A DNA stretch of 33,502 nt from Micavibrio sp. UBA6929 (GTDB taxonomy: Bacteria > Pseudomonadota > Alphaproteobacteria > Micavibrionales > Micavibrionaceae), in NCBI GenBank assembly GCA_002448815.1, contig DKAJ01000005.1, positions 106,308 through 139,809 on the forward strand. Direction: 5' to 3'. The notes beneath the pieces were generated by a model. It had not been told where the DNA came from, made no database searches, and saw nothing but the letters and a program-made list of their open reading frames with translations. Positions 7,478 to 15,287 of this stretch are shown one piece after another. The translations under genes were made by a program, and so were the position numbers. Position 1 is the stretch's first letter, and every line of letters starts with the position of its first letter.

Positions 7478-8494
7478 ATGACTGATATATTAAATAGCAT
7501 GATCGCAAGTGGTTTTCCAGAGATGAGAGCCCTTGTATGTTTGATTGTCTTGCTGGTGTCTTTGATCGGCGCGGTGTTGGTGTCATTGTTTCTACGCCCC
7601 GTATGTGTGCCGGTTTTGTGGCGTTTTATCGATCTGTTGTTTGGCCGTGTTGGTGATAAGCTGAACCGCGCTGGTCGCCGGGCACCTGATTTGTTTTTTC
7701 GCGGGTTTGTTTTGTTGATTGCGGCTCTTTTTGTGGTTGTCGCGTTTATTGGGTGCCTGCCTTATGTTTTATCGTTCTTTGGTATTGATGCTTCTACGTT
7801 TTATTTCGCCGAAGGTGTGATTCTTTTGGCATTGGTGAGCGCACCAGGGATGATGATGTCGTTATTGCAGTTATATAAGACCATTCAGGGCGGCCGTGCG
7901 GGCGAGGGCGTTTACTTATCTTTTTCACGCGGGGCGCTGGCGAATGTGGCAGGCGCAGATGATTATGCGATTGCGCGTTTGGCACTGGGGGTGAGTGTGC
8001 GTCGTTTTAATGATGCGTTGATGGCGCCTTTATTTTGGTATTGCATCTTTGGTTTGGAAGGGGCGATTTTATTTGCGGCCTTTTCAGCAATGAATTGGCG
8101 CTTTGGTGAGCGCGGATTTGATAATGCCTTTGGTATGGGGGCGTATGCAGGTGCGCTGGTTATGGGGTATGTGCCCATGTTTCTAAGCGCTGTTTTGCTT
8201 TGGTTTGCGGCGCTGTTTACGCCGCGCGCGGCAAAAGGGTTTGTGCGCTCGTATAAGGCGGCGTTTTGTCAGGGCGGCTATGCGCTGGATGTGATGGCGC
8301 ATGCGCTGGGCGTCGTGCTTGGCGGTGCCTATATGGGGGCGGATGGTCGTAAAGTTAAAGGGCCTTGGGCTGGTGATGAGAGTAGCAGCGCGAAGGTTGA
8401 GCTTAGCCAGTTGCGGCGCGGGGCTTATATGCTTGGCGTGGCGCATTTGCTGCTTATTTTAGGCTTTTGCGGCGCTTATTTATTTTTTGCCTGA
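7478..8494 (+). CDS. CobD/CbiB-like integral membrane protein, divergent
   Basis: The 338-residue protein has about six membrane segments (roughly residues 18-40, 75-100, 108-130, 182-205, 228-250 and 313-335). The block NDALMAPLFWYCIFGLEGAI resembles the DGVVAPLFWY...GLPGA core of CobD/CbiB, the cobalamin-pathway adenosylcobinamide-phosphate synthase. The segment before TM2 (GRVGDKLNRAG) and the late LGGAYMG also fit. Several residues normally conserved (an ESxAEN motif before the core, NTLDSM, RLDD) are changed, and no other cobalamin gene is near. I therefore call it CobD-like with unknown activity. The start is ATG 7478; a longer frame running back into divergent phaZ is rejected. The ribosome binding site (GAGAGC) is weak. 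Confidence 0.65.
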   Translation: MTDILNSMIASGFPEMRALVCLIVLLVSLIGAVLVSLFLRPVCVPVLWRFIDLLFGRVGDKLNRAGRRAPDLFFRGFVLLIAALFVVVAFIGCLPYVLSFFGIDASTFYFAEGVILLALVSAPGMMMSLLQLYKTIQGGRAGEGVYLSFSRGALANVAGADDYAIARLALGVSVRRFNDALMAPLFWYCIFGLEGAILFAAFSAMNWRFGERGFDNAFGMGAYAGALVMGYVPMFLSAVLLWFAALFTPRAAKGFVRSYKAAFCQGGYALDVMAHALGVVLGGAYMGADGRKVKGPWAGDESSSAKVELSQLRRGAYMLGVAHLLLILGFCGAYLFFA

Positions 8495-8512
8495 TTTTTT
8501 GTTTCTTTATGC

Positions 8513-8542
8513 TTGACTTTGTTATGGGCTTTCTCTTATTGT
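8513..8542 (+). promoter_or_regulatory. putative sigma-70 promoter of rpmB
   Basis: TTGACT (8513-8518) is followed after 17-18 bases by TTATTG/TATTGT (8536-8542), about 50 bases before the rpmB start. It lies in the intergenic gap after the CobD-like gene. Confidence 0.65.
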
Positions 8543-8590
8543 GCGCGCCTGAGTTAAGACTTTATAGATTTAAGAATAAGGAATAATGTT

Positions 8591-8884
8591 ATGGCACGCC
8601 GTTGCACGATTACAGGAAAAGGCCCACAAAGCGGTAACAACGTATCACACGCTTTGAACAGAACACGTCGTCGTTTCCTGCCTAACATTCAAGATACAAG
8701 CTTTTACAGTGAAACATTAGAGCGCTGGGTGAAGATCCGTGTAAGTGCTCGTGGTATGCGCACTGTTGAGCATAAAGGTGGTTTGGATGCATTCTTGGCA
8801 GATACTGCGAAGACGAAACTTGACCCATCTTTGCGTGCTTTGAAGGCAGAGATCGAAAAGAAAAAAGCAGAAACTGCTGCTTAG
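8591..8884 (+). CDS. rpmB: 50S ribosomal protein L28
   Basis: The 97-residue protein is a clear bL28, with ARRCTITGKGPQSGNNVSHA at the N-terminus, then RTRRRFLPNIQ and RVSARGMRTVEHKGG. It is somewhat longer than the E. coli protein (78 residues) because of a Lys/Ala-rich C-terminal extension common in alphaproteobacteria. It lacks the zinc CxxC of some L28 forms. The ATG is preceded by AAGGAATAATGTT. It appears to be a single-gene unit with its own promoter and a terminator at 8919. Confidence 0.97.
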   Translation: MARRCTITGKGPQSGNNVSHALNRTRRRFLPNIQDTSFYSETLERWVKIRVSARGMRTVEHKGGLDAFLADTAKTKLDPSLRALKAEIEKKKAETAA

Positions 8885-8918
8885 GTCTTTTATCTCAAGC
8901 ATAGCTTGATTTGAATAC

Positions 8919-8954
8919 AGCCCGCCGGCCATTTGCTGTGCGGGCTTTGTTTTA
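8919..8954 (+). terminator. rho-independent terminator of rpmB
   Basis: AGCCCGC (8919-8925) pairs with GCGGGCT (8940-8946) and is followed by TTGTTTTA. A second small hairpin, TCAAGC-ATA-GCTTGA at 8895-8909 followed by TTTG, lies just before it. Confidence 0.8.
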
Positions 8955-8983
8955 TACGAAACGTATCGCAAAGGTGTTTTGAC

Positions 8984-10168
8984 GTGATTAAATATCCTGG
9001 TTTTTCATTTGATATTACGCATAAAGATCCTAAGAGTAAGGCGCGTATTGGCCGCCTGAAAACCCCGCATGGCGAGATTGAAACGCCAAACTATATCTTC
9101 TGCGGAACGAAGGCTACGGTTAAGACGATGACGCCTGCTGATCTGCGCGCGGCGAAGACGGATATTATCTTGGCCAATACGTATCACCTGATGTTACAGC
9201 CCGGATCGGAATTAATTGAAAAGATGGGCGGCATTCACAAATTTATGGGCTGGGATGGGCCGATGCTGACGGACAGTGGAGGCTTTCAGGTCTTCTCGTT
9301 GGGTGAGGGGACGATGGCCGATGAAATTAAGGGGCGTAACAAATCCAAAGGGCATGAAAATAAGTCTTTGTTGAAGATTACTGAAGAGGGCGTTGTTTTT
9401 CGTTCGCATATTGATGGACGCAAAATTGCCTTAACGCCTGAAAGCGCCATGGAAATTCAGCGTCAAATCGGCGCGGATTTATTGATGCAGTTTGATGAAT
9501 GTACGCCGTACCATGTTAGCCGTGATTACACTGCGCGTTCGATGCAGATGAGCGTGCGTTGGGGTGATCGCTCGCTGGCGCAGTTTGCGCGCACGCACAA
9601 CGGTAAGCAAGCCGTATATGGCATTGTGCAGGGCGGTGTATACCCTGATCTGCGCGCAGAGAGCGCGGCTTATATCGCGGATCGTGATTTCTTTGGCACG
9701 GCGGTTGGTGGATGTCTTGGCGGCACGGATGAGGAAATGGAGATTACCGTTCATCATTCACTGGAAAATGCCGCGCCCCAGCGTCCAGTGCATTTTCTTG
9801 GGATTGGTAAGATCAAGGATGTCTTTAAATTCGTGCGTATGGGCGTGGATACATTTGACTGTGTGATCCCAACGCGCCTTGCCCGCCATGGTACGGCGTT
9901 CTTGAAAGGTGCGCCTGGTGAGACGATTAATTTGAAAAATGCACGTTTCCGCGAAGATGAAACGCCACTGGATGAGGGTAACGGTGTTTCGGCGTCTTCG
10001 GATTATTCCAAGGCGTATATTCATCACTTGCTCAAGGCAGGAGAGCCACTGGGCGCGCAGCTTTTGACGCAGCATAATATCGCAACCATGAATCGTTTAA
10101 TGCGTGAGGTTCGCGCCGCCGTGAAGGCAGGGAATTTGGATGCGCTGGAAAAAGAGTGGATTTCTTGA
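8984..10168 (+). CDS. tgt: tRNA-guanine transglycosylase, zinc cysteines missing
   Basis: Tgt exchanges guanine-34 of GUN-anticodon tRNAs for preQ1, the key insertion step of queuosine synthesis. The protein (394 residues from GTG 8984, with AAGG upstream) has the TIM-barrel motifs LTDSGGFQVFSLGE with Asp97, GIVQGG, GGCLGG, and GVDTFDCVIPTRLARHG holding the nucleophilic Asp. The C-terminal zinc site, normally CxCxxC followed by YSRAYLHHL, reads GNGVSASSDYSKAYIHHL here (332-350). All three cysteines are replaced while the His stays. This may be a zinc-independent variant. The function is otherwise supported by full length and by queCDEF in the same window. A longer upstream start is unlikely because it would run into the rpmB terminator. 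Confidence 0.93.
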   Translation: MIKYPGFSFDITHKDPKSKARIGRLKTPHGEIETPNYIFCGTKATVKTMTPADLRAAKTDIILANTYHLMLQPGSELIEKMGGIHKFMGWDGPMLTDSGGFQVFSLGEGTMADEIKGRNKSKGHENKSLLKITEEGVVFRSHIDGRKIALTPESAMEIQRQIGADLLMQFDECTPYHVSRDYTARSMQMSVRWGDRSLAQFARTHNGKQAVYGIVQGGVYPDLRAESAAYIADRDFFGTAVGGCLGGTDEEMEITVHHSLENAAPQRPVHFLGIGKIKDVFKFVRMGVDTFDCVIPTRLARHGTAFLKGAPGETINLKNARFREDETPLDEGNGVSASSDYSKAYIHHLLKAGEPLGAQLLTQHNIATMNRLMREVRAAVKAGNLDALEKEWIS

Positions 10169-10220
10169 GGGTAGTGCGGTTATATTAGGTTTATATTACT
10201 TAAATAACCTTGTGCGCTAA

Positions 10221-11726
10221 ATGTCTGATTATAAAAATCTTTACATGGATATGCCTGCACCGCGCTTTCAGGCAAGGCGTGATGACGCGCGTAAATTACA
10301 GCTATTTAACCCGAATAAAATGGCGGCGGCGTTCTTTGGTGGCTTAGAGGATGCAAGCGATACACTTGTTCCGCTGAGAGATCTGTTTTCCGAAGGGGAT
10401 TATGCAGAGTTTAAGAAGTGCTATGACGTGTGCCTGTCTGCGCAGGCGTCCGTACATATAGAGCTTCAGCCATTGGCGTCTTTGCCATCAGGGGCGGCGC
10501 GTTCGATGCGTTCCTTTACGATGTTTCCTGTTGTGGATGCCAAGGGGCGCGCGCAGGGCGTTGATGTGATTGGTAATGCGGGCATTGTGCGTTCGTCGCC
10601 AGCGCAAGAAGGCCGCAATGATGAGTTGCTGCTGATGAGCGCGGTCTTTGATTTGAGTGAGGTTGGTATTGTCGTTACAGATGATACGCATAAGGTCGTG
10701 CGCGTTAATCAGAGCATTGTGAAAAACTTTGGCTGGAATGAGGCTGAGCTTATGGGGCGCGGCATTACCAGTTTTATTACAGCCGATGCGCGCAAGTCGT
10801 TTGCTAGTCAAATGGTTGCAGGTGTTGATGCGCCGCGCGGCTCGGGCGAGCTTCGCGTTATACGCAGTGATGGATCGATTGCCAATGTCCTGTTTACTGC
10901 GGCCGCGATGGAGCTTAGCGGCGGGCGTGTTTTTCAGGTTTATACCTTGATGGATATTACGCTGCGTAAGCGTATGGAGGAAACTCTGCGTACAGCAAAA
11001 GAGCGTGCGGATAGTGCCAGCCGAGCGAAGTCCGTGTTCTTGGCGAATATGAGCCATGAGCTGCGCACGCCTTTGAATGCGATTATGGGCTTTTCAGAGA
11101 TTATGATTGAGGGCACTTTTGGTAAGCTCGTTAATGAACGTTATACGGGGTATATTGACGATATCCATAGTAGCGCGAGCCACTTGCTGGGCATTATCAA
11201 TGAGGTCTTGGATATGTCTAAGATTGAATCCGGTAAGGTAGAGCTTGATGAGGAGTGGGAGAGCCTTGGTGATATTATTGTCAGTGTTGTGCGCATGATG
11301 GAATCGCGCGCGTTCGGCAAGAGCATATCCTTCGCATGTGATTTGTCGTTAGATTTGCCAGAGGTCTTTTGCGATAAGCGCATCTTTAGGCAGGTGTTTA
11401 TTAATTTGCTGATGAATGCTGTTAAGTTCTCGGGTGAAGGGGATGTGATCCGCATTCATGCATCTATGCGCGAAAGCGGACGATTGTGTGTGCATGTGAT
11501 AGATCAGGGCATGGGGATTCCTGAAGATAAGATCGAGCAGGTCTTAGAGCCCTTTGGGCAGGTTGATGACAGTAATGAGTATTTGCCTCAAGAAGGAACA
11601 GGGCTTGGTTTGCCGATTGCCAAGGCTATGGTTGAGATGCACGATGGGGAGCTTGATTTGAAATCTGTTCTTGGGCAGGGGACAGAGGTCTTGGTCTTTT
11701 TGCCGTCCAGCCGTTTGCGTGTGTAA
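10221..11726 (+). CDS. orphan PAS-domain sensor histidine kinase
   Basis: This 501-residue protein has no predicted membrane segment, so it is probably cytosolic. A PAS domain lies at about 137-260 (EVGIVVTDDTHKVVRVNQ). A HisKA domain follows with the H-box NMSHELRTPLNAIMGFSEI and phospho-acceptor His279. The C-terminal HATPase domain carries N-box INLLMNAVKFS, G1 DQGMGIPED, F-box EPFGQ and G2 GTGLGLPIAKAMVEM. It resembles the PleC/DivJ-type kinases of alphaproteobacteria in this catalytic half, but no polar-localisation or cell-cycle role can be claimed. No response regulator is adjacent. The ATG at 10221 has a weak ribosome binding site. Two TTATATTA copies 11 bases apart (10180-10198) lie upstream. 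Confidence 0.92.
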   Translation: MSDYKNLYMDMPAPRFQARRDDARKLQLFNPNKMAAAFFGGLEDASDTLVPLRDLFSEGDYAEFKKCYDVCLSAQASVHIELQPLASLPSGAARSMRSFTMFPVVDAKGRAQGVDVIGNAGIVRSSPAQEGRNDELLLMSAVFDLSEVGIVVTDDTHKVVRVNQSIVKNFGWNEAELMGRGITSFITADARKSFASQMVAGVDAPRGSGELRVIRSDGSIANVLFTAAAMELSGGRVFQVYTLMDITLRKRMEETLRTAKERADSASRAKSVFLANMSHELRTPLNAIMGFSEIMIEGTFGKLVNERYTGYIDDIHSSASHLLGIINEVLDMSKIESGKVELDEEWESLGDIIVSVVRMMESRAFGKSISFACDLSLDLPEVFCDKRIFRQVFINLLMNAVKFSGEGDVIRIHASMRESGRLCVHVIDQGMGIPEDKIEQVLEPFGQVDDSNEYLPQEGTGLGLPIAKAMVEMHDGELDLKSVLGQGTEVLVFLPSSRLRV

Positions 11727-11738
11727 GAATCATTCTTA
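11724..11738. promoter_or_regulatory. 7-1-7 palindrome upstream of fur, possible Fur autoregulatory site
   Basis: TAAGAAT-C-ATTCTTA is a perfect 7-1-7 inverted repeat. It begins at the histidine-kinase stop codon and lies 66 bases before the fur start. It has Fur-box geometry and matches the classical 7-1-7 TGATAAT-n-ATTATCA at 10 of 14 arm positions. A weak TTGCAG/TATATT promoter (11744-11770, spacer 15) follows. Confidence 0.45.
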
Positions 11739-11804
11739 AAAGCTTGCAGTTTTTTGGCTAAGGCTATATTTTTTCTTGAATTGACGATAGCAAAAGGTGA
11801 TTTG

Positions 11805-12215
11805 ATGACAACGAATATTGAAGAGAAGTGCGCTGAAGCAGGATTAAAGATGACGGGGCAGCGCCGCGTTATTTTGAAGGTTCTGGATGAAGCCTCGGAT
11901 CACCCGTCGGTTGAGGACGTATATGAACGCGCCAAGAAGCTTGACGATTCTGTCAGTATTGCGACGGTTTACCGTACATTGAGTTTGCTTGACGAGCTTG
12001 ACTTGGTTATTCGTCACGAATTTCAGGAAGGTTATTCGCGCTATGAGGTGAACTGGGATCACCATCATCATTTGATTGACCTTGAAACTGGTGAGGTTGT
12101 GGAATTTCAAAATGCAGAGCTTGAGCGCCTCAAGGTTAAAATTGCACATGAGCTTGGCTATGATCTGGTTGATCACCGTCTAGAGCTTTACGGTAAGAAG
12201 ATTAAAAAGAAATAA
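11805..12215 (+). CDS. fur: Fur-family ferric/metal uptake regulator
   Basis: The 136-residue repressor has the Fur winged helix (GLKMTGQRRVILKVLDEA, DSVSIATVYRTLSLLDELDL) and the metal-binding hinge with HEF, YEVNWDHHHHLIDLETGEVVEF. The C-terminal cysteine pairs of gammaproteobacterial Fur are absent, as in alphaproteobacterial Fur/Mur. It ends in a basic GKKIKKK tail. I use ATG 11805, giving the usual N-terminal length; an upstream alternative would add 17 poorly conserved residues. It heads a plus-strand group with the small protein at 12238, DUF1491, grxB and prfC. Whether it senses iron or manganese cannot be read from the sequence. Confidence 0.93.
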   Translation: MTTNIEEKCAEAGLKMTGQRRVILKVLDEASDHPSVEDVYERAKKLDDSVSIATVYRTLSLLDELDLVIRHEFQEGYSRYEVNWDHHHHLIDLETGEVVEFQNAELERLKVKIAHELGYDLVDHRLELYGKKIKKK

Positions 12216-12237
12216 GACAGTATTGGGAATACAGATT

Positions 12238-12465
12238 ATGACGTGTTCAGGTGAACAGTTTATGGATTGCAAACTTGCAAAAAACTGCAAGTGCTATCGC
12301 GCGGTTATGCGCACCTATAAGGCGCTGACAGGGGATAAAACCATTCCTGATATGATTGCGCTGGAGGCGGCGCAAAAAGTTTATGCATTTCACCGCCCTG
12401 AGGTTTGCGTTGATGAAGCCGTTGTCACGGTTGAGCGCTGGGTGAGTGACGCACATATTCAATAA
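12238..12465 (+). CDS. small Cys-containing hypothetical protein
   Basis: This 75-residue protein is not recognised. It holds five Cys: C3, C11, C17 and C19 in the first twenty residues (spacing CxxxxxCxC for the last three) and one near the C-terminus in PEVCVDEA. The N-terminal cluster could bind a metal or Fe-S unit, but the sequence alone does not show this. It lies 22 bases after fur and one base before the DUF1491 start, so the three genes are probably one transcript. ATG 12238 is preferred over a TTG 15 bases upstream. Confidence 0.6.
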   Translation: MTCSGEQFMDCKLAKNCKCYRAVMRTYKALTGDKTIPDMIALEAAQKVYAFHRPEVCVDEAVVTVERWVSDAHIQ

Positions 12466-12466
12466 A

Positions 12467-12826
12467 ATGTTTTCAGATGATCAAGGCGAAGCGCGTTTGC
12501 CAACGGCGCTGTGGATTGAGGCCGAATGTGCCAAGCTGAATGCGCGCGGTCAGGGGCATTATATTGCGCATCGCGGTAATCATGCCTCTGGCGTTGTGAT
12601 GGTGAAGGTATATGACATCACAGTGCGGCAATGTATGCTTTACGCGCAGCAGCGTGACTTGGATGGCGCTCTTGGCTGGGTGAGGGCGCTGGGTGATGAT
12701 CCTATGCCTGAGGGACAGGTAGATCAGTATACACAGCGCGCAGTATCGCTTGACCCAGATCTGTGGGTGGTAGAGATCGAGGCGCAAAGCCTTGATAACC
12801 CCTTTGATGGGAAAGTCTTTGATTAA
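12467..12826 (+). CDS. DUF1491 family protein
   Basis: The 119-residue protein matches the alphaproteobacterial DUF1491 family by its RLPTALWIEA start, the HRGNHASGVVMVKVY strand, GWVRALGDDPMPEGQVDQYTQR and the highly typical DPDLWVVEIEA end. Function is unknown; it is a cytosolic single-domain protein. The start is ATG 12467, directly after the preceding gene's stop; an in-frame GTG at 12446 would overlap that gene. It sits between fur and grxB, and no functional inference from that context is safe. Confidence 0.85.
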   Translation: MFSDDQGEARLPTALWIEAECAKLNARGQGHYIAHRGNHASGVVMVKVYDITVRQCMLYAQQRDLDGALGWVRALGDDPMPEGQVDQYTQRAVSLDPDLWVVEIEAQSLDNPFDGKVFD

Positions 12827-12892
12827 GTTTTGCTGGTTTTACTGCTGCGCTGTTCTATTTCAAAGCATGAATATTAACGCAGGAGCTTTCTT

Positions 12893-13531
12893 ATGAAATT
12901 GTATGTCTACGAACATTGTCCGTTTTGTGTCCGTGCGCGGATGATTTTTGGTTTGCGGGATGTGAACTTTGACCTTGATGTGATCATGGAAGGGGACGTT
13001 GAAACGCCAACACGTATGATTGGCAAGAAGATGGTTCCGATCTTGCAAAAAGATGATGGAAGTTACATGGGCGAGAGTATGGATATCGTTCACTATGTTG
13101 ATGGTTTGGGCGATCCTGTTTTGATCCGTGATGCGGATGATCGTATTGCGCAGTGGCAAGATGATGCGGCGGGTGTGATTTATCGTTTGGCTGTTCCGCG
13201 TTTTGCGCGCTGTGATTTTGCGGAACTGGCTGCGCCCGAGGCGCGTGCATATTTTTGTGACAGGCAGGAAAAGAACTTTGGTGATTTGGATGCCTTGTAT
13301 GAGCAAAGCCCAGATCTTATTCGTCAGGTTGACGAGCATCTAGAGCGTTTATCGCCTTTGCTTGCCGAATTTGGGGGCGCACCTTATGGCGTTGACGATA
13401 TCACCTTGTGGCCAATGTTACATGCGCTGAGCCTTGTTAAGGGGGTGACGTTTCCGCCACAAGTGCGCACGTATATGGAGCGCGTGTCTAAAGCGGCCAA
13501 GGTTCCGCTGTTATTTGGGCAGGCTTTGTAA
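12893..13531 (+). CDS. grxB: glutaredoxin 2 (GrxB)
   Basis: The 212-residue protein is a GST-fold glutaredoxin of the GrxB type, which reduces disulfides with glutathione. The N-terminal thioredoxin domain starts MKLYVYEHCPFC, with active-site Cys9 and Cys12 (CPFC rather than the E. coli CPYC), followed by GKKMVPILQ and the glutathione-binding MGESMDIVHYVD. The C-terminal all-helical domain (about 85-212) ends in VDDITLWPMLHALSLVKGV. A clear AGGAGC ribosome binding site precedes ATG 12893. It lies 45 bases before prfC. Confidence 0.92.
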   Translation: MKLYVYEHCPFCVRARMIFGLRDVNFDLDVIMEGDVETPTRMIGKKMVPILQKDDGSYMGESMDIVHYVDGLGDPVLIRDADDRIAQWQDDAAGVIYRLAVPRFARCDFAELAAPEARAYFCDRQEKNFGDLDALYEQSPDLIRQVDEHLERLSPLLAEFGGAPYGVDDITLWPMLHALSLVKGVTFPPQVRTYMERVSKAAKVPLLFGQAL

Positions 13532-13576
13532 TTATCTTTGTTGTTTCGCGCGGGGCTTTCTGGTAAAAGCGCTGCC

Positions 13577-15151
13577 ATGAGCTTACAAACAGAAATTGAC
13601 CGCCGCCGCACCTTTGCGATTATTTCTCACCCCGATGCGGGTAAGACAACTTTGACCGAAAAATTGCTTTTGTTCGGTGGTGCAATCCAGATGGCAGGTA
13701 TGGTGAAGGCCAAGGGCGATCGCCGCCGTGCGACGTCTGACTGGATGAAGGTCGAGCAAGAGCGCGGTATCTCCGTGGCGTCCTCTGTGATGACGTTTGA
13801 TTATGACGGGCATACGTTTAACTTGCTAGATACACCTGGTCACGAGGATTTCTCCGAAGATACATACCGTACATTAACCGCCGTGGATAGCGCGGTTATG
13901 GTGCTAGATAATGCTAAGGGTATTGAGGGGCAGACGAAAAAATTGTTCGAGGTCTGCCGCCTGCGCGATATGCCTGTTGTGTCATTCGTCAATAAGATGG
14001 ACCGCGAAGGACAAGATCCGTTTGATTTGCTTGACGAGATTGAGCAAAAACTTGCGCTGGACGTAACGCCAGCCAGTTGGCCGATTGGTATGGGGCGTGA
14101 TTTTAAGGGATGTTATGATCTGTTTAATGATCGTTTGATCCTGTTTGAGCGTGGTAAGGGCGATAGTATTACCGAAGGCATTCAATGTGATGGTCTTGAT
14201 GATCCTAAGCTTGATGAATTGCTGGGCGCTGACTTTGCCGAGAAGCTGCGCGAAGATGTTGAAATGGCACGCGGTTTGTGTCCCGAATTTGATGCGCAGG
14301 CCTATATGGACGGTACGCTGACGCCTGTTTATTTTGGCTCGGCGCTGAATAACTTTGGTGTGCGTGAAATCCTTAGCGGATTGGGCAGGTTTGCGCCAAA
14401 GCCTCAGCCACAAAAAACGCAAAGCCGTATGATCGAGCCTGATGAAGGTAAGGTAACGGGCGTTGTATTTAAAATTCAGGCGAATATGGATCCTAAGCAC
14501 CGTGATCGTATTGCTTTTACGCGCATTTGCTCGGGCAAGTTCCGTAAAGGGATGAAGCTTAAGCATGTGCGATCGGGCAAGACGCTGACGATGCATTCGC
14601 CGCAATTGTTCTTGGCGCAAGACCGCGAGGTCGCCGAGGTTGCCTATGCGGGTGATATTATTGGTTTGCCCAATACGGGCGGTTTGCGCATTGGTGATGC
14701 GCTGACTGAGGGGGAGGAGCTTGCCTTTAGTGATATTCCAAACTTTGCGCCCGAGCTGATGAAGCGTGCGCGCCCAGAAGACCCGTTAAAGGCAAAGCAT
14801 TTGGGCCGTGCGCTGGAGCAATTGGCGGAAGAAGGCGCCGCGCGCGTCTTTAAACCCATGCTTGGCGCGGACTGGATTGTTGGCGTTGTTGGGTCGCTTC
14901 AGTTTGATGTCCTTGCAGACCGCATTCGCACAGAATATGAAATTCCTGTGAAGTTTGAAGTGACCGAGCTTTATACGGCGCGCTGGATGTTTTGTGAGGA
15001 TGGCGCGAAGTTAAAGGCGTTTGCAGATGCGAACAGATCAAGTGTGGGCACTGACCATGATGGCGATTATGTTTTCTTGGCGCGTAATGCTTGGCATCTG
15101 TCGGATGCGCAAGATAAGAACCCTGACTTTTCGTTTGAGTCAGTAAAGTAA
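13577..15151 (+). CDS. prfC: peptide chain release factor 3
   Basis: RF3 is the translational GTPase that recycles RF1/RF2 from terminated ribosomes. The 524 residues from ATG 13577 are full length. G-domain motifs are HPDAGKTT (G1), the switch I region RRRATSDWMKVEQERGISV, DTPGHEDF (G3) and NKMD (G4). Domains II and III follow with VVFKIQANMDPKHRDRIAF and the C-terminal VVGSLQFDVLADRI...YEIPVKFE. An upstream in-frame start at 13538 is rejected because the extra residues are not family-like. It is probably cotranscribed with grxB. Confidence 0.97.
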   Translation: MSLQTEIDRRRTFAIISHPDAGKTTLTEKLLLFGGAIQMAGMVKAKGDRRRATSDWMKVEQERGISVASSVMTFDYDGHTFNLLDTPGHEDFSEDTYRTLTAVDSAVMVLDNAKGIEGQTKKLFEVCRLRDMPVVSFVNKMDREGQDPFDLLDEIEQKLALDVTPASWPIGMGRDFKGCYDLFNDRLILFERGKGDSITEGIQCDGLDDPKLDELLGADFAEKLREDVEMARGLCPEFDAQAYMDGTLTPVYFGSALNNFGVREILSGLGRFAPKPQPQKTQSRMIEPDEGKVTGVVFKIQANMDPKHRDRIAFTRICSGKFRKGMKLKHVRSGKTLTMHSPQLFLAQDREVAEVAYAGDIIGLPNTGGLRIGDALTEGEELAFSDIPNFAPELMKRARPEDPLKAKHLGRALEQLAEEGAARVFKPMLGADWIVGVVGSLQFDVLADRIRTEYEIPVKFEVTELYTARWMFCEDGAKLKAFADANRSSVGTDHDGDYVFLARNAWHLSDAQDKNPDFSFESVK

Positions 15152-15277
15152 AAAAACTTCTTTTATGAAACTTTGAATAATTAGAGTCACTTAACTGTGG
15201 GTGTTCTTTTTATGTTCGTGTTTTGGGGTTGACTCTGAAATCAGTTTTCAATTGACGCGGTGATTCGACTATGATTC
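15137..15277. promoter_or_regulatory. cluster of five GANTC sites upstream of ftsB
   Basis: GANTC occurs at 15137 (GAGTC, in the end of prfC), 15184 (GAGTC), 15231 (GACTC), 15262 (GATTC) and 15273 (GATTC). In many alphaproteobacteria GANTC is the CcrM methylation site read by GcrA at cell-cycle promoters. An inverted repeat AGAGTCA/TGACTCT (15183-15189 and 15230-15236) spans two of them. TTGACT (15229-15234) and TTGACG (15252-15257) resemble -35 elements, without clear -10 partners. Confidence 0.5.
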
Positions 15278-15287
15278 ATTGAATGTT

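Noticed and set aside
13982..14620. 212-codon open frame on the minus strand opposite prfC
   Set aside because: It is a shadow of prfC codon bias; its composition is not protein-like and no start signal is present.
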